Shown: piece after piece, positions 1 to 8,319 of the stretch
Position numbering within the stretch: the stretch's first letter is position 1
Layout: every line of letters starts with the position of its first letter
From: DASUFP01 sp036274495
GTDB taxonomy: Bacteria; Bacteroidota; Bacteroidia; AKYH767-A; OLB10
DNA: 63,419 nucleotides
Assembly (NCBI GenBank): GCA_036274495.1
Contig: DASUFP010000050.1
Coordinates: 1 to 63,419, forward strand
Direction of reading: 5' to 3'
Notes under the pieces: generated by a model
What the model was told of the DNA's origin: nothing
Seen by the model: the letters and a program-made list of their open reading frames with translations, nothing else
The model's database searches: none
Program-made: the position numbers and the translations under genes

Positions 1-2
1 AC

Positions 3-125
3 AAAATGTATTCAACTGAAATTTCATTACCTGTGTTTTATGATCTTACTGATGAAATGATCGATACGGTTTGTAAGGCTGTCAGTGAATCGGTTGCCTC
101 GGTAGTGCAAGTTTCAAAAGCCTGA
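3..125 (+). CDS. DegT/DnrJ/EryC1-type sugar aminotransferase, C-terminal fragment
   Basis: Only the last 40 codons lie in the window; the gene starts upstream of base 1. The visible tail contains the segment SLPVFYDLTDEMIDTVCKAV, which matches the C-terminal end of PLP-dependent sugar aminotransferases of the DegT/DnrJ/EryC1/StrS family (pattern SLPxxxxLTDEQxDxVxxAV). These enzymes aminate a nucleotide-linked keto-sugar. The stop is 11 nt before the phosphoglycosyl transferase gene, so the two are probably cotranscribed. This is the order seen in bacillosamine-type glycan loci. The family call is an inference from a short tail. Confidence 0.72.
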   Translation, partial: KMYSTEISLPVFYDLTDEMIDTVCKAVSESVASVVQVSKA

Positions 126-136
126 GCCCTTTTTGC

Positions 137-724
137 ATGAAGCGGTTGGTAGATCTGTTTTTTTCTGTTCCGGCATTAATCATTTTGTCGCCCCTCTTTA
201 TCCTTATAGCTATCTGGATAAAAACGGACGATCCCGGCCCCTTATTTTACCGTCAGGCAAGGGTAGGATTAAAGGGTAAAGATTTCAGGATTTATAAATT
301 CAGAACAATGCGAACAGGTTCTGATAAAGCAGGTTTGATAACCATTGGGTCGAGGGATCCGCGGGTAACGCATTCGGGATATTTGCTTCGGAAATACAAA
401 CTGGATGAATTACCCCAGTTGTTGAATGTACTTGGCGGTTCTATGAGCCTGGTTGGCCCGAGGCCGGAAGTAAGGAAGTATGTGGATCTTTATACGGCTG
501 AGCAGATGCGTGTACTTGATGTAAAACCGGGAATCACGGATTATGCTTCAATTGAATATTCAAATGAAAGTGAATTGCTGGCACGTGCAGCGGACCCTGA
601 TAAAGAGTATATTGAAACCATTATGCCGGCAAAACTGGAGCTGAACTTAAAATATATCAGAGAGAAGTCGCTTTTTACAGATCTGACAATTATTTTGAAA
701 ACAATCAGGAAGGTCTTTCTCTGA
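137..724 (+). CDS. Phosphoglycosyl transferase (bacterial sugar transferase, PglC/WcaJ family)
   Basis: This 195-residue protein should transfer a phospho-sugar from a UDP-sugar to undecaprenyl phosphate at the inner membrane, the first step of a surface-glycan repeat unit. It has one N-terminal hydrophobic segment (about residues 8-28) with a proline in the re-entrant helix. The family signatures follow: DPGPLFYRQARVG (32-44), IYKFRTM (52-58), the catalytic Asp-Glu pair in LDELPQL (D90, E91) and SLVGPRPE (104-111). The length is that of the small monotopic PGTs, without the extra membrane domain of WcaJ. It follows the aminotransferase closely. Its last 20 bases overlap the 3' end of the opposing SirB1-like gene. 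Confidence 0.9.
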   Translation: MKRLVDLFFSVPALIILSPLFILIAIWIKTDDPGPLFYRQARVGLKGKDFRIYKFRTMRTGSDKAGLITIGSRDPRVTHSGYLLRKYKLDELPQLLNVLGGSMSLVGPRPEVRKYVDLYTAEQMRVLDVKPGITDYASIEYSNESELLARAADPDKEYIETIMPAKLELNLKYIREKSLFTDLTIILKTIRKVFL

Positions 725-1601
725 CTTCCAGACATTCGATCATTTCTTCAATTTCTGCAGATTTTTCGGGCTGGCCTAATTTATCGAATGAAAATGCCAG
801 ATTCCTTAACATCCGTCTAACCATATCCACATTACTGCACGGTTCGTAAAACACATGGTTGGGAGCGATGTCAAGTTTTTTTAAAAATTGATCAATATCC
901 TGACGGCCAAATAATGTACCCCTGCTGAAGGCATTTATATAAAATAATATGCCGGCTTCGGGATAGGTGTATTTATGATGCGTAATCCCTTTGTTGTCCT
1001 GATAGGCAAGCACAAAATGTTCAGGTAGATTTACACCGTAAATAGGCAGGTCAAGTTGCTGGGCTATCCAGGCATAAATGATACACAACAATAACGGATT
1101 CCCTTTTTTTGATTCGAGAACCGTATTAATAAAAGAGTTTTGCGGAGCATGAAAGTTGGCTGTATTACCATTAAAGCCATGTATTTCGAAAAGTACTTTG
1201 TTCAGCACAAGCACATGTTCTTCCGGCTCCATTTGTTCGTGCAGTTCCAGCCAGACATCTTTTTTTATTTTATTAATGATAGTTCTGACCTTTTCCTCTT
1301 CAAGATCCGGATATTGATACCTGGCTACTATGAGGCAGCCGGTAAGAAGATCATTGGGTGATGACAGCACCCACTGGGTGAGTAATTCTTTAACGGTGCC
1401 AAACTGAATTTTATGTACAATATTCTCAATGCGGGTCTGTACAATAGGATCGAATGATTTACTCCAGGCATCTTCCAGAAAAGGGACAGCATCTTTACCT
1501 AATTGCACAAGGTTATCACTGATATGCCTGAATACATCCTGATCGGTATCATCCAGCAAACGGATCATAGCGTTTATGGTGTTGCTGTCAATCATTTCCA
1601 A
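705..1601 (-). CDS. SirB1-like transglutaminase-fold protein with HEAT-like N-terminus
   Basis: The 298-residue protein begins with a HEAT-like helical stretch (about residues 5-60). A SirB1/transglutaminase-like core follows, in which GNPLLLCIIYAWIAQQLDLP and GVNLPEHFVLAY (about 165-205) match the family pattern GxPxxLxxxYxxxAxxLGL...GVxxPxHF. The C-terminal part (about 255-298) reads like a TPR-type helical pair (MVRRMLRNLAFSFDKLGQPE). The biochemical role of this family is not established. It is transcribed toward the sugar-transferase gene and shares 20 bp with it at the 3' ends. The 53-nt gap to pntB does not show whether it belongs to that transcript. Confidence 0.75.
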   Translation of the reverse strand: MEMIDSNTINAMIRLLDDTDQDVFRHISDNLVQLGKDAVPFLEDAWSKSFDPIVQTRIENIVHKIQFGTVKELLTQWVLSSPNDLLTGCLIVARYQYPDLEEEKVRTIINKIKKDVWLELHEQMEPEEHVLVLNKVLFEIHGFNGNTANFHAPQNSFINTVLESKKGNPLLLCIIYAWIAQQLDLPIYGVNLPEHFVLAYQDNKGITHHKYTYPEAGILFYINAFSRGTLFGRQDIDQFLKKLDIAPNHVFYEPCSNVDMVRRMLRNLAFSFDKLGQPEKSAEIEEMIECLEVRERPS

Positions 1602-1654
1602 CAGAATAGGCTTTTAGACTATTCGTAGCATGAAATTAAGGAAAAAAAACCGGA

Positions 1655-3061
1655 TCAGAGTGATTTTATTTCAGTAACCAGTTTGGTAAGTACATCTTTT
1701 GCATCACCAAAGAGCATACTGGTTTTAGGGTTGTAAAAGAGTTCGTTTTCGATACCCGCATAGCCAGCAGACATGGAACGTTTGTTAACGAGGATGTGCC
1801 GTGCGTTTTCCACTTCCAGAATAGGCATACCATAAATAGGAGAGGAGGGGTCGGTTTTTGCTGCAGGATTCACCACATCGTTAGCTCCTACAACCAGAAC
1901 CACGTCGGCGGAGGCAAATTCCGGATTGATCTCTTCCATTTCCACCAGTTTGCTGTAATCTACATTTGATTCGGCAAGCAATACATTCATGTGGCCGGGC
2001 ATTCTTCCTGCAACGGGATGAATGGCATATTTTACTTCAACACCTCTTTCCTCAAGGATGGTTTCCAATTCATGAATAACATGTTGCGCCTGCGCTACGG
2101 CAAGACCATAGCCGGGTACTATAATGACTTTTTTAGAATAATTCATTAGTACGGCGGCATCTGCAATTGAAATGTCCTTTATACTTCCTTTGGCTGATTC
2201 AGCAGCTGAACCGGCCGTACCACTCGCACCAAATGCACCGAAAATCACATTAGATAAAGGACGATTCATGGCTTTACACATCACAATGGTAAGCAGTGTA
2301 CCCGCAGAGCCGACCAGAATACCTCCGGTGAGCATAACCTTATTATCATACAAAAACCCGCCAAAGGCTGCTGCAAGTCCGGTGAAACTGTTCAGCAGGG
2401 AAATAACAACTGGCATATCGGCGCCACCTATAGGAATCACGAACATGACTCCGTAGAAAAGAGCTGCAGCAAAAAGCAGATATAATAACATTGTACTTTC
2501 GGTACCACTGAAAGTCATATAGGCTCCAAAGCCAAACACGCCAATCATAATGGCCGAATTAATGATATTATAGGAGGGAAGCCTTACCGGCTTTTGCATG
2601 GTGCCGTTAAGTTTCAAAAAGGCAACAACACTTCCCGAAAAGGAGACGCTTCCAATTATTATTCCCAATACAATTGTGATCAGGGCTCCTGTATTTCCTG
2701 TATTATGATGAAATTCCATGAGTCCGATCAGGGCTGCACATGCACCACCCATTCCGTTAAACATGGAAACGAGCTCAGGCATCTTCGTCATTTGTACCGT
2801 TTTGGCGGTGCGCCAGCCAATGAGTGTTCCCAAGGCAATAGCCCCAAATATTAACCCGAGTTTCAGGGGTTCTCTGCTGGTGAGTCCCTCATGATTGTAT
2901 AGGAAGATGGTTCCTGCAATGGCTATTAACATGCCGGCTGCTGCAACAAGGTTTCCTTTGCGGGCAGTTTTGGGGTTACTCATCATTTTGAGTCCCATGA
3001 TAAAGGTAACCGAGGCTATCAGGTAAGCAATTTCAAGTATATGTTGGGCAATCATGAGCAA
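1655..3061 (-). CDS. pntB: NAD(P) transhydrogenase subunit beta
   Basis: PntB forms the NADP(H)-binding and most of the membrane part of the proton-translocating transhydrogenase, which uses the proton gradient to reduce NADP+ with NADH. The 468-residue protein starts with about nine hydrophobic helices (residues 5-265). It ends in the soluble dIII domain, with GYGLAVAQAQH (about 318-328), VVLVVGANDVVNPAA and the C-terminal NKRSMSAGYAGIENELFY, all typical NADP-site motifs. Length matches the family. It is the last of three same-strand genes, with a 31-nt gap after pntAB. Confidence 0.96.
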   Translation of the reverse strand: MLMIAQHILEIAYLIASVTFIMGLKMMSNPKTARKGNLVAAAGMLIAIAGTIFLYNHEGLTSREPLKLGLIFGAIALGTLIGWRTAKTVQMTKMPELVSMFNGMGGACAALIGLMEFHHNTGNTGALITIVLGIIIGSVSFSGSVVAFLKLNGTMQKPVRLPSYNIINSAIMIGVFGFGAYMTFSGTESTMLLYLLFAAALFYGVMFVIPIGGADMPVVISLLNSFTGLAAAFGGFLYDNKVMLTGGILVGSAGTLLTIVMCKAMNRPLSNVIFGAFGASGTAGSAAESAKGSIKDISIADAAVLMNYSKKVIIVPGYGLAVAQAQHVIHELETILEERGVEVKYAIHPVAGRMPGHMNVLLAESNVDYSKLVEMEEINPEFASADVVLVVGANDVVNPAAKTDPSSPIYGMPILEVENARHILVNKRSMSAGYAGIENELFYNPKTSMLFGDAKDVLTKLVTEIKSL

Positions 3062-3092
3062 AATCGTTTTTCCCTGTAAGTTGTTTCAATTA

Positions 3093-3398
3093 TTATTTCT
3101 TTTTAAACATTTCAAGCATACGGTCGGTAACCACAAAACCGCCAACAACATTTAATGTTCCAAGAACCACTGCAATAAACCCGAGAGCAAGTGCTAAAAC
3201 GTTGCCGGGATCTGTATCGAGCAACACTATTATTGCGCCAACTATAACAACCCCATGAATGGCATTTGCGCCACTCATCAGCGGTGTATGCAGAACTGTT
3301 GGTACCTTGCCTATAACCTCAACTCCTACAAAAACAGAAAGTATAATGAAGTATAAAATTTCCTTGTGTTCGGCGATAAATGCCAGCGCTTGTTCCAT
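3093..3398 (-). CDS. pntAB: NAD(P) transhydrogenase subunit alpha, part 2 (membrane segment)
   Basis: This 101-residue protein carries the three or so transmembrane helices that are fused to the NAD domain in E. coli PntA but separate in split-alpha enzymes such as that of Rhodospirillum. LSVFVGVEVIGKVPTVLHTP and the GANAIHGVVIVGAI segment are characteristic. It sits between pntAA (54 nt upstream) and pntB (31 nt downstream), the usual order for the three-subunit form. Confidence 0.95.
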   Translation of the reverse strand: MEQALAFIAEHKEILYFIILSVFVGVEVIGKVPTVLHTPLMSGANAIHGVVIVGAIIVLLDTDPGNVLALALGFIAVVLGTLNVVGGFVVTDRMLEMFKKK

Positions 3399-3452
3399 TT
3401 AGTTGAAATATGATTAGATTCTGAAAGGTTACTGTCTATAGATTTTATTTTT

Positions 3453-4580
3453 TCAGGCGGTACGCTGCATTAGGTTTTCCTGAACAATTACGCCATTATG
3501 AACCAGCAGCGAACCTTTGGTAATTTCTTCTTCAAGTTCCCATTTGAAACCTTCTGGAGTAGCAAGCAGGTTCATAAATGCCTGAATGTTTCTGGCATAT
3601 AGTTCACTCGCGTTCATGGGTAGTAAACTTGGCAGATTTGATTCACCAATGATGGTGACGCCGTGTTTTACAACCGTTTTGTTTAGTTCACTCAGCGGGC
3701 AATTTCCTCCCTGTTCAACTGCCATATCAACAATCACCGATCCCAATCGCATGCTTTTTACCATATCCTCTGTAACAAGCACCGGGGCTTTTTTACCGGG
3801 GATCAGTGCTGTCGTAATCACCAGGTCGGCTTCGGAAATATGTTTAAACAGCAGTTCCTGTTGTTTTTTAAGAAAGTCCTCAGAAACGGCCTTAACATAC
3901 CCTCCTTCAGTTTGTATGGATGCATCCCCCTTAACCTCAATAAATTTTCCTCCGAGCGATTCTACCTGTTCTTTGGTTTCGGGTCTGATGTCTGATACTT
4001 CCACAATGGCTCCAAGGCGCTTTGCGGTAGCTATTGCCTGTAAACCTGCCACACCGGCACCCATTATAACAACTTTACAAGGTTTGATGGTTCCCGCGGC
4101 GGTCATCATTAAGGGAAAAATTTTACCGAGGGCATTAGCTCCCAGCAAAACTGTTTTGTATCCGGCAAGATTGCTTTGAGAAGAAAGCGCATCCATTTTC
4201 TGGGCACGGGAAATTCGTGGGATGGCATCTACCGAAAAGGCTGAAATACCTGCTTTTACACAATTTTCAATCAATTCGGGATGTGTCTGGGCCCACATAA
4301 AACTGATAAGCACAGCCCCTTTTTTCATTTGCCCGATCTCCTCTGTCAACGGCGCATTTACTTTCAGTATCACATCCGAAGACTGGTATATGGTGTCTTT
4401 GGAGGGCTCAACGACCGCTCCGGCCTCCTGATAAGCGGCATCCGAAAAGTTGGATCTTACTCCGGCACCGGCTTCAACCAGAACCACGAATCCGGATGCA
4501 ACAAAGGCTTTCACCACTTCGGGCGAAAGCGCCACTCTGTTTTCAAATTCTTTTGTCTCCTTGGGAACTCCGAGTTTCAT
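3453..4580 (-). CDS. pntAA: NAD(P) transhydrogenase subunit alpha, part 1 (NAD-binding)
   Basis: This is the NAD(H)-binding dI subunit of the transhydrogenase and a relative of alanine dehydrogenase. I place the start at 4580 (MKLGVPKETKEFENRVALSP), which gives 375 residues and the family's usual N-terminus. An in-frame extension to 4742 has no family resemblance and would run toward the divergent promoter region. Key motifs are RAQKMDALSSQ (125-135) and the Rossmann glycines GAGVAGLQ (174-181). The end of the protein (about 330-375) includes NIQAFMNLL. It is first in the pntAA-pntAB-pntB operon. Confidence 0.95.
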   Translation of the reverse strand: MKLGVPKETKEFENRVALSPEVVKAFVASGFVVLVEAGAGVRSNFSDAAYQEAGAVVEPSKDTIYQSSDVILKVNAPLTEEIGQMKKGAVLISFMWAQTHPELIENCVKAGISAFSVDAIPRISRAQKMDALSSQSNLAGYKTVLLGANALGKIFPLMMTAAGTIKPCKVVIMGAGVAGLQAIATAKRLGAIVEVSDIRPETKEQVESLGGKFIEVKGDASIQTEGGYVKAVSEDFLKKQQELLFKHISEADLVITTALIPGKKAPVLVTEDMVKSMRLGSVIVDMAVEQGGNCPLSELNKTVVKHGVTIIGESNLPSLLPMNASELYARNIQAFMNLLATPEGFKWELEEEITKGSLLVHNGVIVQENLMQRTA

Positions 4581-4779
4581 TTCACAATTGAAAATTAGAT
4601 GATTCGAACCGAAAAAGCCTGTTCCTGTCTGATTTTCAGGCTGGGCAAAGGAATGAATAAAAAACGACTCATCAAAGGCTAAAAGGAACCTTAACAGATC
4701 GATTTTTAAGGCCTTCATTGTTGATAAACAAACATTTACCAAACCGGCCCTTTTGGATACGCATTTCAGCCATTTGCCC

Positions 4780-4787
4780 TACCTTTG
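4780..4787 (+). promoter_or_regulatory. Bacteroidota-type -7 element TACCTTTG
   Basis: TACCTTTG matches the TAnnTTTG -7 element of Bacteroidota primary-sigma promoters and lies 40 nt before the ATG at 4828. The nearest TTTG upstream (4752-4755) leaves a 24-nt spacer, longer than the usual 19-21, so the -33 part is weak. It is the plausible promoter of the small-protein/metallo-hydrolase pair. Confidence 0.45.
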
Positions 4788-4827
4788 CAGGGTTACGGGC
4801 TCATATGAAAACCCGGACAAAGCTCGC

Positions 4828-5106
4828 ATGATAAAATACACGCCGCAATTTCTAAAGAAACTGGAAGATGTTTTTGGTGACAATGGCTACACCCTCAGGT
4901 ACGAACGGGGTAATTTTAAATCGGGATTTTGTGTGCTTGAGGAGCGGAAAATAGTTGTGGTAAATAAGTATTCTTCGCTCGAAAGCCGGATTATCACCAT
5001 ACTCGAAATACTCAAGTCGCTGTCGGCGGATAAGGAGTTTACCGGTGAAAATTTTGATCAGATCAGCAAATACCTTGTCCCATCTTCAAAAGCAGAAGAA
5101 GTCTGA
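4828..5106 (+). CDS. Small conserved-looking protein, function unknown
   Basis: I take the ATG at 4828 (MIKYTPQFLKKLEDVFGDNG), giving 92 residues. The in-frame extension to 4753 runs through the probable promoter. The protein is soluble and mixed alpha/beta, with no signal peptide or cysteine cluster beyond one Cys. Its middle reads as a beta-hairpin (YTLRYERGNFKSGFCVLEER, IVVVNKYSSLESRI) before a C-terminal helix. I do not recognise a named domain. Its stop TGA (5104-5106) overlaps the likely CTG start of the metallo-hydrolase, which indicates translational coupling and perhaps a shared task. Confidence 0.75.
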   Translation: MIKYTPQFLKKLEDVFGDNGYTLRYERGNFKSGFCVLEERKIVVVNKYSSLESRIITILEILKSLSADKEFTGENFDQISKYLVPSSKAEEV

Positions 5107-5870
5107 AGCTTAAGGTTACATTTTTGGGTACCGGAACCTCGCAGGGTGTGCCGGTTATTGGCTGTAAATGTCGTGTCTGCACCTCACAGGACCCTCACGA
5201 TAACCGGCTCAGGAGTTCGGTAATGGTATCGGACGGAAGTACTACCATAGTGATCGATTCGGGTCCCGATTTCAGACAACAGATGTTACGCGAAAAGGTT
5301 GAGCGGATCGACGGACTCGTATTTACCCATGAGCACAAGGATCACATTGCCGGCATGGATGACATCAGGGCATTTAATTATGTGACCGGAGAAAAGGTAA
5401 ACGTTTATGCGACATTGAGGGTGCAGATGGCACTTAAAAGAGAATTTCCTTATGTTTTTGACGATTTCAAATATCCGGGTGTTCCTGAGATTAATCTGCA
5501 TACCATAGATGAAAATCCGTTTTCAATTGGTTCGTTACAATTAACGCCACTGGAAGTATTGCATTACAGGCTCCCGGTTTTCGGATTCAGAATAGAAGAT
5601 TTTTCGTATGTGACAGATGCGAATTTTATTCCTGACACAACCATGAAGAAACTTAACAGGAGTAAAGTTTTTGTGCTTAACGCCTTGAGAAGGGAACCGC
5701 ACGTCTCACATTACACGCTTGAGCAGGCACTTGAAATAATGGAACAGGTAAAACCTGATCAGGGTTATTTGACCCATATTTCACATCAACTGGGCAAAAA
5801 TGCGGAGCTGAATGATGAATTGCCTCCTTATGTTTCCTGTGCTTACGATGGTTTAACCATCGAAATATAA
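5103..5870 (+). CDS. MBL-fold metallo-hydrolase, PhnP-like
   Basis: The zinc site is clear: THEHKDH (residues 75-81), an upstream aspartate pair in IDSGPDFRQQ, VTDANFIPD, and a C-terminal HISHQLG. The GTGTSQGVPVIGCKC opening with Cys pairs (CKCRVC) is typical of PhnP-type phosphodiesterases and their relatives. The family normally begins MKVTFLGTGTSQG. Here KVTFLG is present in frame but no ATG or GTG precedes it. A CTG at 5103-5105 overlaps the upstream TGA, giving LKLKVTFLGTG at the N-terminus and 255 residues. The next candidate, TTG at 5124, would delete the first beta-strand. The substrate is unknown. Confidence 0.88.
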   Translation: MKLKVTFLGTGTSQGVPVIGCKCRVCTSQDPHDNRLRSSVMVSDGSTTIVIDSGPDFRQQMLREKVERIDGLVFTHEHKDHIAGMDDIRAFNYVTGEKVNVYATLRVQMALKREFPYVFDDFKYPGVPEINLHTIDENPFSIGSLQLTPLEVLHYRLPVFGFRIEDFSYVTDANFIPDTTMKKLNRSKVFVLNALRREPHVSHYTLEQALEIMEQVKPDQGYLTHISHQLGKNAELNDELPPYVSCAYDGLTIEI

Positions 5871-5906
5871 TTGCCGGGAATTGTTAAAATAAAACAACCT
5901 CTACAG

Positions 5907-6740
5907 TTATTTTTTTACCAACGACCGTAATAATTTCAGGTTTTTTTCATCCCAGTCATCTTCTTTTGGTGTTTCTATTACTTTAGGAACATTACCGAAG
6001 TGATTCATGATGTATTTAAAAGCAGTTGTTCCGATTTTCCCCATGCCGATATTTTCATGGCGGTCGAGATGACTTCCAAGATCACCTTTGCTGTCGTTAA
6101 GGTGAAAAACCTTTAATTTATCAAGACCCAGTACAGTGTCAAATTGCTCCATGGTCTCTTTGATACCCGCTTCGGTTCTGATATCAAAACCTGCGGCAAA
6201 TGCATGACAGGTGTCAAAACAAAATCCAATCCGGTCGGATGCAACAAGATCATAAATGGTTTTAAGATTTTCAAAAGGACCACCAACACTCGTACCTTGC
6301 CCGGCGGTATTTTCAAGCAATATCATTACATCCGAATCTGCCGTTTGCTTTAAGACTTTCCGGAGGCCATCGGCAATTTTTTCCATTGCGGCCTGCGGTG
6401 ATTGTGACCCGGCGGCACCCGGATGTAACACACAAAAGGCCAGCCCAAGAGCGTCACATCGCATCACCTCATCAGTGAGTGCCTGAATGGATTTTTCACA
6501 GTTGCCAGGGTCTTCAGCCGCAAGATTTATAAGATAGGAGCAATGCGAAAAGCTTACTTTTATTTTTGAGCTTTTGGCTTCTTTTCTGTACAAAGCAGCT
6601 TCCTCGGCCGTTACGGGTTTCGCTTTCCATTGGCGCTGATTTCTGGTAAAAATCTGCATGGTATCAATTTGCCTTTCAGCGGCTTCAGTAAAAGCGTTTT
6701 CCAGGCCTCCGGCTACTGAACAATGAACTCCTAACAACAT
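5907..6740 (-). CDS. nfo: Deoxyribonuclease IV (AP endonuclease)
   Basis: Endonuclease IV cuts DNA 5' to abasic sites in base-excision repair. The 277-residue length is standard. The zinc-ligand motifs appear in order: HCSYLINLA, CVLHPGAAGS, LLENTAGQGTSVG, CFDTCHAFAAGFDI, FHLNDSKGDLGSHLDRHENIG and VIETPKE. The start MLLGVHCSVAGGLENAF is the family's usual opening. It is convergent with the MBL gene (36 nt between stops) and stands alone on its strand. Confidence 0.96.
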   Translation of the reverse strand: MLLGVHCSVAGGLENAFTEAAERQIDTMQIFTRNQRQWKAKPVTAEEAALYRKEAKSSKIKVSFSHCSYLINLAAEDPGNCEKSIQALTDEVMRCDALGLAFCVLHPGAAGSQSPQAAMEKIADGLRKVLKQTADSDVMILLENTAGQGTSVGGPFENLKTIYDLVASDRIGFCFDTCHAFAAGFDIRTEAGIKETMEQFDTVLGLDKLKVFHLNDSKGDLGSHLDRHENIGMGKIGTTAFKYIMNHFGNVPKVIETPKEDDWDEKNLKLLRSLVKK

Positions 6741-6784
6741 GTTAAATGATTTTGGTTAACGATTTATGCAAATATCCGTAAATT

Positions 6785-6792
6785 CAAATTTA
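6785..6792 (-). promoter_or_regulatory. TAAATTTG -7 element upstream of nfo
   Basis: Read on the minus strand this is TAAATTTG, a match to the Bacteroidota TAnnTTTG element, 45 nt before the nfo start. No good -33 TTTG is seen at the expected distance, so the call is tentative. The rest of the 168-nt gap (6741-6908) shows nothing else. Confidence 0.35.
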
Positions 6793-6908
6793 GGAGTTGT
6801 TTTGAAAATAAAATGCGTAACAATTGTTTGTCTTAAAGCAATTTTATCAATCCTATAGAACCGAAAATTCAAATTCATTTTAAAGCCCTCACAGATTAGA
6901 GTGAAATT

Positions 6909-8153
6909 TTATCTTAGGGCAGTTGTTTTTTTTAACGAAGCGTTGTAAATAGGCATTGCGGCAAGTGTTGTAACAATAGCTATCAGCACCAGAATGGAAT
7001 AGAGCCGTTGATCAATAAGATTATATGAGAGACCGATGTTGGCAATAATGAGTTCCATCAGTCCTCTTGAATTCATAAGACCTCCTACTGCAGATGAAGT
7101 GCCCCAATCAAATCCAACAAAATAGCGCATGGTGAGCATGCAACTCAAATGTTTACTGGCAAAGGCCACCACCAAAATTACCAGTGTAGGTTCCAGCACA
7201 TCCAGTTTACCTAAATGTATCAGGTTGGTGTTTAGTCCCGAGAAGGCAAAGAATACCGGTAATAATGCAATAATGGTGATGTCCTTTAGTCTCATGGAAA
7301 TGGCTTTGATGAAAAAGTTACGCCTCGGGAGAATTACACCAAAAATAAAACCTCCGAATACGGAATAAAGGCCCAGCACATCAGTGGTCAGCACCGAAAC
7401 AAAGAAAATTAATAGTACCAATCCGAAGTAACCGGGAGTTAAATCTTCGAATGTATGCACGTTACCTGCTATTTTATTCAGCAGGGGCCTGATCAGATAG
7501 AAGAGCATAATTGTCAAAACAGCTGCTCCTGCAATCATGATAGCAACTTTGGAATAATCGTGGCTGGTACACATGATGGTAACAATACCTAAAAATATCC
7601 AGCTGATGACATCCTGTATACTGGCGGACAACAAAGAGAGTGTGCCAAGTTTTGTATGTAAGATATTTTTTTCCTGCAATATTCGGGCAAGCATCGGGAA
7701 AGCAGTTATTGCAAATGCAACGCCCATAAAAACCGCCATGCTCATGGTAGATATATGAAAAGTGTTTATTTCATTATTATAAAAATATATAACAGCACCA
7801 CCGGCAATAAAAGGGACTATAATTGCCGAAAAGGAAAGGGCTGCCGAATACTTAAAAGTTGATTTTGTGAAGAGCGATAAATTTAATTCGGCACCAACCA
7901 GAAACATGTAAAGCGAAAGCCCAAGGTTACTGATAATGTATAAAACGGGCATGACCTTTTCCGGGAATACATACCCGGATAGTTCGGGAAAAAGATATCC
8001 GAAAAGTGTAGGTCCAAGAAGCACACCAGAAATCATTTCGCCAACTACAGCCGGTTGCCCGATATATTTCATTACCCTTCCGGCCAGCTGAGCAAACACG
8101 ATAATAGTTATTAAGGCAATAACTACTTTTACAAATAATTCGAGGTTCATCAT
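6909..8153 (-). CDS. Cation:proton antiporter, CPA2 (KefB/NapA-like) membrane domain
   Basis: The 414-residue protein is almost entirely hydrophobic, with about 12 predicted membrane helices. It shows the CPA2 pattern: GQPAVVGEMISGVLLGPTLFG near residues 30-50, LYMFLVGAELNLSLF (about 85-100), AFAITAFPMLARIL in the unwound-helix region, and GGLMNSRGLMELIIANIGL late in the protein. No RCK/TrkA-N domain is attached, so this is the transport domain only. It should exchange Na+ or K+ for H+ at the inner membrane. The start has two Met codons; the first is used here. It appears monocistronic. Confidence 0.9.
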   Translation of the reverse strand: MMNLELFVKVVIALITIIVFAQLAGRVMKYIGQPAVVGEMISGVLLGPTLFGYLFPELSGYVFPEKVMPVLYIISNLGLSLYMFLVGAELNLSLFTKSTFKYSAALSFSAIIVPFIAGGAVIYFYNNEINTFHISTMSMAVFMGVAFAITAFPMLARILQEKNILHTKLGTLSLLSASIQDVISWIFLGIVTIMCTSHDYSKVAIMIAGAAVLTIMLFYLIRPLLNKIAGNVHTFEDLTPGYFGLVLLIFFVSVLTTDVLGLYSVFGGFIFGVILPRRNFFIKAISMRLKDITIIALLPVFFAFSGLNTNLIHLGKLDVLEPTLVILVVAFASKHLSCMLTMRYFVGFDWGTSSAVGGLMNSRGLMELIIANIGLSYNLIDQRLYSILVLIAIVTTLAAMPIYNASLKKTTALR

Positions 8154-8319
8154 AAATAAACTGCAGTTAAAGGGTGCGCCAGGTCAGAGTGCGATGTATG
8201 AAAAATTTAATCCGTGTGTTTATTGAGGACAGTAATTATACAAATAATCTCTATAAGTTTAAAAGTCAGTTTATTATTATTTATTTAATCCATCGTTAGC
8301 AACTAAATTTCCAAATTTG

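Noticed and set aside
3586..4179. 197-codon plus-strand frame within pntAA
   Set aside because: Antisense to the NAD-binding domain; the Ser/Thr-rich translation is a typical shadow.
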